This document shows, piece by piece, positions 39,614 through 47,893 of a stretch of 64,000 bases of DNA. Origin of the DNA: Sphingobium fontiphilum. Lineage in GTDB: Bacteria > Pseudomonadota > Alphaproteobacteria > Sphingomonadales > Sphingomonadaceae. The position numbers and the translations under genes are program-made. The stretch's first letter is position 1; each line of letters opens with the position of its first letter. The notes beneath the pieces were generated by a model that saw only the letters and a program-made list of their open reading frames with translations, searched no databases and was not told where the DNA came from. The DNA lies in contig NZ_JACIEB010000003.1 of assembly GCF_014196635.1 (NCBI RefSeq), positions 345,025 to 409,024 on the forward strand, in the 5' to 3' direction.

Positions 39614-40954
39614 CTATGTCGTCGCATTCTTGCGAAAGACGATGTTGATCCGCAAACCGCCGTCGTTCGACGTTCCAAACGCCACTTGCGCCCTCATGGC
39701 GTCTGCCAGCGCCTGCACGATGGCGAGGCCAAGGCCCGCCCCTCCCGCCTTTGGGTTGCGGGAAGGATCCAGCCGATGATAGGCCAAGCCGAGTTGGGGC
39801 AAATCTGCGGGCGCGACACCCGGGCCATTGTCCTCAAACTGCCAGACAATGGTGTGTGCGTCCTGCCGGACGGCTATTCGCATGAGATCGGCGTGGCGGA
39901 AGCCGTTGTCGACCAGATTGCCGAATATCCGCTCCAGCCCGGCCGCTTCCGCTTCGATCAGAGCCGGCTCGTGGGCAGACACCGCAATGCGATCCGCCTC
40001 GAACCGCGCCTCGACCAACGCGCGCGTCAGGGCCGACAGATCGATCCGTTGCATCGGGGTCACATTGTGACGATCGATGCTGGCGAACAGCAGATTGTCG
40101 TCGAGGAGCGCGGACATCTGGTCCAGGTCTCGTTCGGCGCGGGCGCGCTGGCCATCGTCGGCGATGAACTCCGCGCGCAGGCGCAGCCGGGTAAGATAGG
40201 TTCGCATATCGTGCGCTATGCCGGCGAGGATGAAGGTTCGCTCATCCATCAGCGAGACGATCCGCGCCTTCATGTCGTTGAAGGCCTGCGCCAGCGCGCG
40301 CGTTTCGCGGCTGCCCTCCACGGTCGCGTCGGGCGCGCGCAGATCGTCTCCCAATGCCTGGGTCGCCCGGGTCAGGCGGCGCAGCGGCCGGGTGGTCTGC
40401 CGCAGCGCGATCCAGAGCATCAGCAGGAGCAGCGCGCCGCTGACGGCACCCAGCAGACTGCGCCGCGCGAGATAGGCGCTGAGCGCGCGCGATGGCCGCC
40501 CGGTCAGTATCAGCACGCGCCCGTCGCGCATCCAGATGGTCAGGCGGATCGGGACGAAAAACCGCATCGGCCTCGCCCGATCACCCATCCATGCGCCGAA
40601 CACGCCCGGCCCGCCGTCCACGACCACATTGTGATCGGCAAGAGCGCGGCGGTAGCGGCTGGCAAGTTCAGACAGAGCGGTCGGCACTTCGCGAAAATCA
40701 TTGGGTGGCGTGCGCCCGATCGTCACAGTGAAGATCGACCCGTCATAGCTGTCGGCAAGTTCGGCCGCCCCGGCAGGTCCGGCCCGCTCCATCGCGTCGA
40801 CCATGCGGGCGAGCGTAGCGGGCGCGGGCAGGCCGTAGTTCGCGTCGGCGCCGCCCCGGCCCGGCGTTTGCCAGACGAGCAGCAGCAGAAGCTGCATCAG
40901 GATGAAGCCGACCAGCATGACCATGCCGATGCGGAATGACAGCGTCGTGCCCAC
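39614..40954 (-). CDS. EnvZ-like sensor histidine kinase
   Basis: A 446-residue membrane sensor: TM1 (GMVMLVGFILMQLLLLLVWQ), a ~130-residue periplasmic region, TM2 (SLLGAVSGALLLLMLWIAL), HAMP (RQTTRPLRRLTRATQALGDD), then the kinase. The H-box is AHDMRTYLTRLRLR; the Pro that normally follows RT is Tyr. The N-box NLVDNGFRHADL, G1 DNGPGVAP and G2 GGAGLGLAIV are intact. The GTG at 40952-40954 is preceded by GGAAGG and lies 4 bp after the response-regulator gene, with which it forms an operon. Confidence 0.9.
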   Translation of the reverse strand: MGTTLSFRIGMVMLVGFILMQLLLLLVWQTPGRGGADANYGLPAPATLARMVDAMERAGPAGAAELADSYDGSIFTVTIGRTPPNDFREVPTALSELASRYRRALADHNVVVDGGPGVFGAWMGDRARPMRFFVPIRLTIWMRDGRVLILTGRPSRALSAYLARRSLLGAVSGALLLLMLWIALRQTTRPLRRLTRATQALGDDLRAPDATVEGSRETRALAQAFNDMKARIVSLMDERTFILAGIAHDMRTYLTRLRLRAEFIADDGQRARAERDLDQMSALLDDNLLFASIDRHNVTPMQRIDLSALTRALVEARFEADRIAVSAHEPALIEAEAAGLERIFGNLVDNGFRHADLMRIAVRQDAHTIVWQFEDNGPGVAPADLPQLGLAYHRLDPSRNPKAGGAGLGLAIVQALADAMRAQVAFGTSNDGGLRINIVFRKNATT

Positions 40955-40958
40955 CGGA

Positions 40959-41684
40959 TCAAACCTTCCGCACGGCAGCGACGAACACATAGCCGCCGCC
41001 GCGCACGGTCTTGATCAGGGCATCTCCGCCCGGAACCCTGGCGAGCTTGCGGCGAACCCGCCCCAGTTGCACGTCGATGGTTCGATCGAAGGGGGCGGCT
41101 TCCCGCCCGCGCGTCCAGTCCAGCAGCTGCTCGCGCGACAGGACGCGTTGCGGGCGCTCGACCAGACACAGCAGCAGGTCATGCTCGCCCCCGGTCAGCT
41201 CCAGCGCGGAACCGTCCGGCGCGATCAGGCTGCGGGCATCGACATCCCAGAGCCAGCCTTCGAACGCATAGCGACGCAGGCCGGGCGGCTGTATCGTCGC
41301 CTCGCTCGCCTGCGAACGACGCAGCAGCGCCCGCACGCGGGCCACCAGTTCGCGCGGGTTGAAGGGCTTGGGCAGATAATCGTCGGCGCCGATTTCAAGC
41401 CCCACGATACGGTCGACATCGTCGCTGCGCGCGGACAGGATCATCAGGGGAAGCTGCCCGGCCGCGCGGACACGACGACATAGCGACAAGCCGTCCTCGC
41501 CCGGCAGCATGATGTCGACCAGCGCCATGTTGACTGGCTGACGTTGCACCAGCGCCTCGAACTCGGCCGTCGTGCGGCAAGGATGGGCGTGCAAGCCCTC
41601 CCGCATCAGAAGGCCGCAAACGAGATCGCGAATTTCATCATCATCCTCGACGACGGCGACATGCGGGCGGTTCGGGTCTTCCAT
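40959..41684 (-). CDS. OmpR/PhoB-type response regulator
   Basis: The 241-residue protein has a receiver domain: acidic pocket VVEDDDEIRDL, phosphoacceptor Asp in ALVDIMLPGEDGLSL, and Lys in LPKPFNPREL. The winged-helix domain contains LTGGEHDLLLCLVERPQRVL, SREQLLDWT and RTIDVQLGRVRRKL, ending in TVRGGGYVF. The ATG at 41682-41684 gives the normal N terminus. It is co-transcribed with the histidine kinase and divergent from the secreted-protein gene at 41831, a possible target. Confidence 0.94.
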   Translation of the reverse strand: MEDPNRPHVAVVEDDDEIRDLVCGLLMREGLHAHPCRTTAEFEALVQRQPVNMALVDIMLPGEDGLSLCRRVRAAGQLPLMILSARSDDVDRIVGLEIGADDYLPKPFNPRELVARVRALLRRSQASEATIQPPGLRRYAFEGWLWDVDARSLIAPDGSALELTGGEHDLLLCLVERPQRVLSREQLLDWTRGREAAPFDRTIDVQLGRVRRKLARVPGGDALIKTVRGGGYVFVAAVRKV

Positions 41685-41830
41685 CCCCGCAGAATGCCAT
41701 CGCGCCTTGCGGCCGCAAGCGCTGTTACATTTTGTCACCCTATGATTCCGACGGTTCGTCCAGCCGTTACCACGCACCGGCAAACCGGTCTCCAGCGGGA
41801 CATGATCCCCCTCATGCAAGGAGACAAACC

Positions 41831-42232
41831 ATGAAGACCTTTTTGACCGCGGCCGCCCTTGGCCTGACCCTGGCCGGCAGCATTGCCGCCACCGCCGCCG
41901 AGGCGGGCACGCGCAGCCGGAGCGTCAGCGCGCAAGGCGCCTACGGCCATGGCTATAACCGCTCGCGCGCCGTGACCCGCCAGCCGGGTTCGACTTCGGT
42001 CAATCGCGACATCCAGACGAACAGCGGTCGCGGCGTCTCCTCCAGCCGCAGCGCGAACTGGGGCGATGGCAGCTATCAAGGCGGCGCCAGCCACACCACC
42101 AACAACGGCGCCAGCTGGGGTCGCTCGACCAGCGCGGTGCGCAACGACGACGGCAGCGTCAACGCCGTGACCACGCGCACCCGCCCCGACGGCTCCACCG
42201 GCACAGTGACGCGGGAAACCAGCCCCTACTGA
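41831..42232 (+). CDS. Small exported Ser/Asn/Arg-rich protein
   Basis: The signal peptide MKTFLTAAALGLTLAGSIAA is followed by a low-complexity mature part rich in Ser, Asn, Thr, Gly and Arg. It includes NRDIQTNSGRGVSSSRSANW, GDGSYQGGASHTTNNGASWG and TTRTRPDGSTGTVTRETSPY. No family is recognised. A good AAGGAGA precedes the ATG. It faces the two-component operon, and the 146 bp between them probably hold both promoters. Confidence 0.75.
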   Translation: MKTFLTAAALGLTLAGSIAATAAEAGTRSRSVSAQGAYGHGYNRSRAVTRQPGSTSVNRDIQTNSGRGVSSSRSANWGDGSYQGGASHTTNNGASWGRSTSAVRNDDGSVNAVTTRTRPDGSTGTVTRETSPY

Positions 42233-42312
42233 TCCCGCGCACCGCACGCCGGGTCGGCTCCTCCTGACCCCCCAAACGGCCCGGCGTGCCCCCCTCTTTG
42301 GAAAGCAGCGTC

Positions 42313-42774
42313 ATGAAGACCTTCTCCCTTCTCCTCATCGGTTGCCAGATCGGCGTCCTGGCACTGGGCGCGAGCCCGGTCGCCGCGCAGATGGGCCGCC
42401 TGGGCGGCGGCGAACCCCTGCAATGGTTCGACAAGGCCAACACCAATCGCGACGGTCGCGTCACCAGTGCGGAATTTTCCGCCTTTCGCCAGAGCCAGTT
42501 CGGCCAGCTCGACCGCAATGGCGACGGCGTCGTCAGCCCGACCGATTTCCCACGGCTCGCGAAGCTGCGCCCCGACGCTTATGCGAAGCTGACCGGGATG
42601 ATCGGCCAGAGCGACGCCAATGGCGACGGCGTGGTCACGCGCGCCGAAATGGGGTCCTCGCCACCCCGCATGTTCATGCTTGCCGACGCCAATGGCGATG
42701 GCGAGGTCACGAAGGCCGAGTTCGACGCGGCGCGCGAGCGGATGCAGGCGGCGATGGCTGCTAGGCGGAAATAG
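42313..42774 (+). CDS. Exported EF-hand calcium-binding protein
   Basis: A 153-residue protein with signal peptide (cleavage after VAA, residue ~25) and four EF-hand-like loops: NTNRDGRVTSAE, DRNGDGVVSPTD, DANGDGVVTRAE and DANGDGEVTKAE. The last two match the DxDxDGxhxxxE consensus best; the first starts with Asn. It is likely periplasmic, with calcium buffering or sensing. It is 2 bp before the fatty-acid-hydroxylase-type gene. Confidence 0.9.
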   Translation: MKTFSLLLIGCQIGVLALGASPVAAQMGRLGGGEPLQWFDKANTNRDGRVTSAEFSAFRQSQFGQLDRNGDGVVSPTDFPRLAKLRPDAYAKLTGMIGQSDANGDGVVTRAEMGSSPPRMFMLADANGDGEVTKAEFDAARERMQAAMAARRK

Positions 42775-42776
42775 CC

Positions 42777-43580
42777 ATGGCGCACCATTCCCCCCTTTTC
42801 CTCAGCATCGCGGCAGTCGCCATCCTGGCCGAACTGGTCTGGCGACTCCGTTCCGGGCGCGGCTATGACGGGCGCGCGGCGCTGACCACCGCCGGGCTGG
42901 TGGCGGGCAATCTCGTCGCGGGCGCGCTGCACGCCGCAGTGCTGGCAGCCGCCTTCACCACGGTCTGGGCCTATGCCCCGCATCGCTTTCCGGCCACCGA
43001 GTGGCAAAGCTGGGCGATCGGCTTCTTCGCGGTCGAGTTCGCCTATTACTGGTTTCACCGCGCGAGCCATGAAATCCGCTGGATGTGGGCCACCCACAGC
43101 GTGCATCACAGCGCCGAACAGCTGACCTTCCTGTCCTCGCTGCGGCTGGGCTGGACGAACACGCTGTCGCTGGGCTGGCTGTTCTACCTCCCGGTCATCG
43201 CACTGGGCTTCGACCCGCGCGTCGTGGCCGTGCTGCTGGCGGTCAACCTGAATTTCCAGTTCTTCCTGCATAGCGAGGCGGTCCCGCGCCTCGGCCCGCT
43301 CGAATGGATCTTCAACACGCCGCACCATCACCGCGCCCACCATGCCAGCAACCCGGAGTTCCTGGACCGCAACTATGGCGGCATGCTGATCGTCTGGGAC
43401 CGCCTGTTCGGCACGATCGCGCCGGAGAGCGATGTCGAGAAACGCTATGGTCTGGTCGGCAAGGCGCGCGAAGCCAATCCCGTGAAGCTCGCGCTGCGCG
43501 AATGGGCGGGCATCGCCACCGATGTCGCCCGCGCGACGAGCTGGCGCGATCGCTGGACAGCCATGGTCAGGGTGAAATGA
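42777..43580 (+). CDS. Sterol desaturase / fatty acid hydroxylase family protein
   Basis: An integral membrane di-iron enzyme of 267 residues with the three histidine boxes: H94-x3-H98 (FHRASHE), H107-x2-HH (HSVHHSAE) and H183HHRAHH189 (TPHHHRAHH). About four or five membrane segments surround them. Such enzymes hydroxylate or desaturate lipids such as carotenoids, ornithine lipids or sphingolipid chains; the substrate cannot be read from sequence. It is translationally close to the EF-hand gene. Confidence 0.92.
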   Translation: MAHHSPLFLSIAAVAILAELVWRLRSGRGYDGRAALTTAGLVAGNLVAGALHAAVLAAAFTTVWAYAPHRFPATEWQSWAIGFFAVEFAYYWFHRASHEIRWMWATHSVHHSAEQLTFLSSLRLGWTNTLSLGWLFYLPVIALGFDPRVVAVLLAVNLNFQFFLHSEAVPRLGPLEWIFNTPHHHRAHHASNPEFLDRNYGGMLIVWDRLFGTIAPESDVEKRYGLVGKAREANPVKLALREWAGIATDVARATSWRDRWTAMVRVK

Positions 43581-43941
43581 TGGCGCGCCGGACGGGATGT
43601 GGCGAACCGCAGCCCTGTTGCAGCAGCCCGAACAGGCCGTCGCCGATCATGAACACCGCCCCCATCGCCGCCGACCGACAAACGCCGAGGCCAAGCGCTT
43701 CCGATCCGTCCATTCATTTGCTCCCGCGGCATGTATTGGCCGGCTTTAGCCATTAACTCGACGATGAGCGTCCCGGTCCTGGCCGAACCGCCGAACGGAG
43801 AGCCGACAGCCGACCAGACTGAGGCGTTCGCCTGGGCCAGGGGGAGCGACCGGTTCGAGTAAGACCAGTCGTTCTTCGAACATCCAAGGAATTTTGCTCA
43901 CACATTATAGGGTAGGACCGCGGGAACAGTTGCACACAACT
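43581..43941. other. Intergenic, 361 bp, no gene seen
   Basis: Short overlapping frames on both strands are arginine/proline-rich and lack ribosome sites. A GGTTCGAG at about 43852 recalls a tRNA T-loop but has no pairing arms. The stretch near 43890-43935 is AT-richer than its surroundings and may hold regulatory sequence, but no clear promoter was found. Confidence 0.5.
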
Positions 43942-44406
43942 CTACAATCCAATCTCGGAGAGTCCGGGTTGGCCGTCAGGGCGCGCTCCTGGCGGCCAGT
44001 GGAACAGGCGGTCCGTCGCCGCGATCGGGTGCTCGTTGATGCTGGCGATACGCCGCTCCATCAAGCCTGCTCCATCGAACTGCCAGTTCTCGTTGCCATA
44101 GGCGCGAAACCAGTTGCCGCTGTCATCCCGGTATTCGTAGGCGAAGCGCACGGCGATGCGGTTGCCGGCATGAGCCCAGACTTCCTTGATCAGCCGGTAA
44201 TCGCGCTCACGAGCCCATTTGCGGGTGAGAAAGGCCTCAATGGCGGCTCGCCCCGTGATGAACTCGGCCCTGTTCCGCCATCGACTGTTGGGGGTGTAGG
44301 CGAGCGCAACGCGGGCGGGATCGCGACTGTTCCAGGCATCTTCGGCGGCGCGCGCCTTGAGGGCGGCGGTTTCCTCGGTGAACGGGGGCACTGGCGGGCG
44401 GCTCAT
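43942..44406 (-). CDS. DUF1348 family NTF2-like protein
   Basis: The 154-residue protein matches DUF1348: [46 protein letters not shown]-like [40 protein letters not shown]. It has the cone-shaped NTF2 fold; activity is unknown. It overlaps the PNPOx-type gene by 4 bp and is the last gene of an operon divergent from a LysR gene. Confidence 0.9.
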   Translation of the reverse strand: MSRPPVPPFTEETAALKARAAEDAWNSRDPARVALAYTPNSRWRNRAEFITGRAAIEAFLTRKWARERDYRLIKEVWAHAGNRIAVRFAYEYRDDSGNWFRAYGNENWQFDGAGLMERRIASINEHPIAATDRLFHWPPGARPDGQPGLSEIGL

Positions 44407-45020
44407 GGATTGGTCCTTTCAATCCGGGCGCGGAGCGATGCGTTGTCGGCTTCGAGCGCCGCGATACGGGCTTCAAGCTTAGCGACAGCCTTCGTCACAT
44501 CACCGGCATCGAGCTTGCGAGGAATATGCTGCGGGCAATTCACGTCCCACGCGAGGACCGTGAACAGGATCGCCTGTTCAGCCCGGGCGGGGTAGTCTTG
44601 CGGCAAGAGCCGCGCGACCAGCTCCTGATCGTTTGCTACCACCCGCGCACAGCCCCACAGTTTGATGCGGCGACGACCTGCGTAGTCCATCAGGAACAGG
44701 AAGGCCTGGTTGTTCTCGGCCAAGTTGCCGGTGGTAATGTACTGGCGGTTGCCGGCGAAATCGGCAAAGCCCAGCGTCTGCTCATCGATCGCTCTGATGA
44801 AACCGGGTGGTCCACCCCGATGCTGGGCGTAGGGCTGACCGGCTGCGCTGGCCGTGGCGAGATAGGCGGTGTCGATCCCGGCAAGGAAGTCGATCAGATC
44901 CTTGCTGATCCTGGTACGGAACCCACCGCGTTGTTCGATCCGGGCATAGGCTTCGCGCGATCCGCGAGCCGTCTGGATCGCCTTGACGCTGGCGGTGAAG
45001 GCGATGTCGCTCGATAGCAT
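44403..45020 (-). CDS. Pyridoxamine 5'-phosphate oxidase-like flavoprotein with C-terminal coiled coil
   Basis: The split-barrel domain contains [40 protein letters not shown] and [20 protein letters not shown], likely binding FMN. A short C-terminal coiled coil ([20 protein letters not shown]) may oligomerise it. It is 205 residues long. It sits between the AhpD-like gene and the DUF1348 gene, so a detoxification or redox role is possible. Confidence 0.88.
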   Translation of the reverse strand: MLSSDIAFTASVKAIQTARGSREAYARIEQRGGFRTRISKDLIDFLAGIDTAYLATASAAGQPYAQHRGGPPGFIRAIDEQTLGFADFAGNRQYITTGNLAENNQAFLFLMDYAGRRRIKLWGCARVVANDQELVARLLPQDYPARAEQAILFTVLAWDVNCPQHIPRKLDAGDVTKAVAKLEARIAALEADNASLRARIERTNP

Positions 45021-45091
45021 GTTCAGACCTCCGCAACAGGTGGCGCGAGGCGGCGGACGCCGAATGAACGAACCGCCCACCGCCCTTGCGA

Positions 45092-45643
45092 TCAGGCCGC
45101 CTGGCGGGCAGCCAGGAGCGGAAAGTCGACCTCGGTCTGGAACACATTGTTGAACATGTTGGTCCAGATGTTGAGCGCCACATGCTGCACGATCTCGATG
45201 ATCTGCGCGTCGCTGTAGCCGGCCAGCTTCACCGCCGAGAACTCGGCATCGCTGATCTGGCCGCGCGTTGCCGCGACCCGGGCGGCAAAGCGCACGGCCG
45301 CGTCGGCCTGGGGATCGTTCGAGGCGCCGCTGCGGTTCGCCGCGATTTCGGCATCGTCGAGCCGGGCGAGGTTCTTGCCGAGATAGGCGTGGGCCGAGAG
45401 ACAATAGTCGCAACCATTGATCTCGGCGACCGCCAGCGCGATTCGTTCGCGGGTCGCAGCGGGGAGCGCGCCCTTGCCGAGGGCACCTGACAGGGCGAGG
45501 TAACCTTCCAGCGCCTGCGGGCTGACGGCGACCAGGCGGAAGAGATTGGGAGCCGAGCCGAGCTGCTTGACGACGGCTTCGAGCAGCGGGTGCGAAGCTT
45601 CGGGCGCATCGGCAATGGTGGCGGGCTGGGAAATGCGGGGCAT
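45092..45643 (-). CDS. Carboxymuconolactone decarboxylase / AhpD-like protein
   Basis: The 183-residue protein has the AhpD redox motif in NGCDYCLSAHAYLGKNLA: Cys78, Cys81 and His85. RERIALAVAEI before it is typical. The CxxC with downstream His points to a peroxidase-like thiol reaction rather than decarboxylation. It leads the three-gene operon and faces the LysR gene at 45760. Confidence 0.9.
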   Translation of the reverse strand: MPRISQPATIADAPEASHPLLEAVVKQLGSAPNLFRLVAVSPQALEGYLALSGALGKGALPAATRERIALAVAEINGCDYCLSAHAYLGKNLARLDDAEIAANRSGASNDPQADAAVRFAARVAATRGQISDAEFSAVKLAGYSDAQIIEIVQHVALNIWTNMFNNVFQTEVDFPLLAARQAA

Positions 45644-45722
45644 GACATGGTCCTTGTCGAAAAGGCGGCCGGGGATCGGTCGGTGACCAAGACCTAGAAC
45701 ATTTCACAAATGCGGAGCATCT

Positions 45723-45740
45723 ATCACTTTCGGAAATGAT
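45723..45740. promoter_or_regulatory. Likely LysR operator between the AhpD-like and LysR genes
   Basis: ATCACTTTCGGAAATGAT is an imperfect palindrome (14 of 18 positions symmetric) in the 116-bp divergent intergenic region. Nearby ATTTCACAAAT is also symmetric. LysR regulators usually bind such dyads near their own start and activate the divergent operon. Confidence 0.5.
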
Positions 45741-45759
45741 CCTTGCGGATTATGGAAGG

Positions 45760-46668
45760 ATGATGAACCGGTTCGAAGCCATGCGCACGCTCATCGCCGC
45801 TGTCGACGGGGGCAGTCTTTCCGCGGCGTCGCGCGGGCTCGGCGTGCCGCTGCCAACCGTGAGCCGGCGGGTGTCAGATCTGGAAACGCATCTTCGCACC
45901 CAGCTGGTGGTGCGCACCAGCCGGAAGTTGCTGCTTACCGATGCGGGCCGGGCCTACGTGGCTGCCTGCCGCCAGATCCTCGAAGAACTGGACGATGCCG
46001 AACGGTTGGCAAGCGGCGAGTATCGCATGCCCCGGGGTGAACTGCTGATCACCGCGCCCGTGATGTTCGGGCAGCTTCATGTCCAACCGGTGGTGCTGGA
46101 TTTCCTCGCGGCCTATCCGGACATCAGCGTGCGCCTGACGCTTTCGGACGCGACGATCGACATCATCGAAAACCGCGTCGACCTGGCCGTGCGGATCGGC
46201 GATCTGTCGGACAGCGGCCTTGTCGCCCGGCGACTGGGCGCTGTCCGCTGGATCACTTGCGCCAGCCCCGATTATCTCGCGCGCCGCGGCGCCCCGGCGA
46301 AGCCCGCGGATCTGTGGCAACATGATTGTGTGGGGTTCGAGCGGGTCCACACGGACAGCACCTGGCTGTTCCAATCTTGCGAGGGTGCGAAGGCCTTGGC
46401 CATCCGCCCACGCTTCTCGGTCAATACGGCAAGCGGGGCGATTGACGCCGCGTTTGCGGGAGCAGGGATCATTCGCGTGCTGTCTTACCAGGCGGTGCGG
46501 GCGATCGCGGAGGGGAGTCTGGTCAAGGTGCTCGAAGCGTTTGAAACCGAGCCGCTCCCCGTGCACCTGGTCCACAACCCGCAACCGATCCTGCCGCTCA
46601 AGCTGCGCGCTTTCCTGGACTTTGCCGCACCGCGTCTGAAAACCGGGCTGGCAGGTGAGCCGGGCTGA
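45760..46668 (+). CDS. LysR-family transcriptional regulator
   Basis: Residues 1-60 carry the LysR helix-turn-helix: MRTLIAAVDGGSLSAASRGL, GVPLPTVSRRVSDLETHLRT. The effector domain follows: GELLITAPVMFGQLHVQPVV, DLAVRIGDLSDSGLVARRLG. This subfamily resembles the CrgA/DsdC-like aldehyde- or quinone-responsive group. The ATG pair at 45760 and 45763 fits the family start; a further ATG at 45736 is also in frame. It is divergent from the AhpD/PNPOx/DUF1348 operon. Confidence 0.9.
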   Translation: MMNRFEAMRTLIAAVDGGSLSAASRGLGVPLPTVSRRVSDLETHLRTQLVVRTSRKLLLTDAGRAYVAACRQILEELDDAERLASGEYRMPRGELLITAPVMFGQLHVQPVVLDFLAAYPDISVRLTLSDATIDIIENRVDLAVRIGDLSDSGLVARRLGAVRWITCASPDYLARRGAPAKPADLWQHDCVGFERVHTDSTWLFQSCEGAKALAIRPRFSVNTASGAIDAAFAGAGIIRVLSYQAVRAIAEGSLVKVLEAFETEPLPVHLVHNPQPILPLKLRAFLDFAAPRLKTGLAGEPG

Positions 46669-46669
46669 G

Positions 46670-46721
46670 GGAATGGCGCGTTCCAGACGACTCCCGAGAC
46701 AAGATTTGCACTCGCCATTCC
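46670..46721. repeat. GGAATGGCG/CGCCATTCC inverted repeat
   Basis: GGAATGGCG at 46670-46678 and CGCCATTCC at 46713-46721 face each other across 34 bp, just after the LysR stop. The same 9-mer forms part of the terminal repeats of the IS5 remnant at 61006-61561 and is close to the end of the one at 47374. These may be relics of IS ends. A chance hairpin is possible. Confidence 0.35.
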
Positions 46722-46851
46722 AAAAGCAACTGGCTCAACATTTTTCAGCGATTGTCGCGGCGCCTGCCGACCCAAAGCCGGTCGCTCTAGTCTTCCGGAG
46801 CAGGCCGAGGTTGGTGACGCGCTCCTTGGCGCTTTCGGTCCACACGGCATT

Positions 46852-46950
46852 TTACGCAATATCCTTGCCGAGGAAAGGGTCGGCGGCGGGCGTGCAAAGC
46901 CAGGCGACGGCTTCGGCCGCCCATTCGGCGGGGATAACTGGCGCGCACCA
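46852..46950 (-). pseudogene. Short-chain dehydrogenase C-terminal remnant
   Basis: The reverse strand reads APVIPAEWAAEAVAWLCTPA then ADPFLGKDIA and a stop. The PAEWAAEAVAWLCT...ADPFLGKD pattern is that of SDR C-termini. No Rossmann glycine motif or YxxxK is found upstream, and similar sense continues past the stop (WTESAKERVTNLGLL) in frame. It is a decayed fragment. Confidence 0.5.
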
Positions 46951-47199
46951 TCGTCGGATCACGCGAACATGGCGCGCAGTGCCCCAGCGAGCCGGGCGTC
47001 GGGCTTTTGCAATGAACCTGCCGCTGTCAACTCCAAGCGGGAATGACCGCAAAGTCTTACGAAACGGCGTTGCGTTTCCGGCGACACGCGCCCCGATAGC
47101 GGTCATTCATAAGTCAGATCTTGGGGTTAGAACGCCGCCATTGGTTCATCGGCTGGCGATAAGCAAGCTCCTATAAGAGGGTTATCAGATCCCCTTGCA

Positions 47200-47374
47200 A
47201 GGTCCCGCACGACGCCGGCATCGACAAACACCGCAATCGCATCGCACGCTGCTTCAATCGCCTCAAGCATATCCGCCGCTTCGCTACCCGCCACGATCGA
47301 CGAACCGCCCAATTCAACCGCTTCGTCCCTCTCGCCGCCGCCATGGTCTGGCTAGGTTGAATGGCGATTGGCGC
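47200..47374 (+). mobile_element. IS5-family 3' remnant abutting clpS
   Basis: The frame reads VPHDAGIDKHRNRIARCFNR then LKHIRRFATRHDRRTAQFNR and AAAMVWLG, stopping at 47358-47360: the C-terminal catalytic-Glu region of an IS5 transposase. The right end GAATGGCGATTGGCGC joins TAG at 47375-47377, inside CTAG, which is also the clpS stop codon. The rest of the element is gone. It belongs to the same IS type as 61006-61561. Confidence 0.75.
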
Positions 47375-47781
47375 TAGGCCTTTTCCAGCGTGCATTGCAG
47401 GGGATGCTGGTTCTGCCGGGCGAAATCCATAACCTGGTTCACCTTGGTCTCGGCCACTTCATAGCTGAAGATGCCGCAGACGCCGACGCCGCGCTGATGC
47501 ACGTGCAGCATGACGCGGGTCGCTTCCTCCATATCCATGCGGAAGAAGCGTTGAAGCACGAGCACGACGAATTCCATCGGCGTGTAATCGTCGTTCAGCA
47601 TCAGCACCTTGTAGAGCGAGGGCTTGCGCGTGCGGGTGCGCGTACGGGTGGCGATGCCGACATGGGGGCCGCCGCCCGTACCGCCATCGTCCTGATCCTT
47701 GTCGGTCATCCGCACCGGGCCTGTTGCGCCTGTCATCTCCATCATTGGGGGAGAATATGGCATGTCCCCCTGCGCTGACAA
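47374..47781 (-). CDS. clpS: ClpAP adaptor protein ClpS
   Basis: ClpS delivers N-degron substrates to ClpA. The core comprises [20 protein letters not shown] and [20 protein letters not shown], with the N-degron pocket and [19 protein letters not shown]. The 135-residue product has a ~45-residue flexible lead rich in Gly/Asp/Thr; a start at a later Met is possible. clpA is not adjacent in the window. Its TAG stop is the CTAG target of the neighbouring IS remnant. Confidence 0.93.
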   Translation of the reverse strand: MSAQGDMPYSPPMMEMTGATGPVRMTDKDQDDGGTGGGPHVGIATRTRTRTRKPSLYKVLMLNDDYTPMEFVVLVLQRFFRMDMEEATRVMLHVHQRGVGVCGIFSYEVAETKVNQVMDFARQNQHPLQCTLEKA

Positions 47782-47815
47782 GAGGGTGCGCGCAAGAGCA
47801 TGACAAAGCGATGGT

Positions 47816-47862
47816 TAAGAAAGAAAAGGAAAACGGCCCCTTCCCGCATGGAAAGAGGCCGC
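47816..47862 (-). terminator. Rho-independent terminator of the phasin gene
   Basis: On the reverse strand CGGCCTCTTTCC pairs with GGGAAGGGGCCG around a 4-nt loop (47835-47862), allowing two G-U pairs. TTTTCCTTTTCTTTCTT follows (47816-47834). It lies 31 bp after the phasin stop. Confidence 0.85.
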
Positions 47863-47893
47863 TCTCGAAACGGTCAGACTGTCAGGACGCCGA

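Noticed and set aside
43577..43756. Short frame starting MMARRTGCGEPQPCC overlapping the hydroxylase end
   Set aside because: Very short, low complexity and no supporting signal.
43845..43870. tRNA T-loop-like GGTTCGAG
   Set aside because: No pairing T-stem, no acceptor stem and no anticodon arm could be found around it.
46655..47176. A 173-codon + strand frame after the LysR gene
   Set aside because: Composition is unlike a protein, it overlaps a reverse-strand SDR remnant, and it has no homology I recognise.
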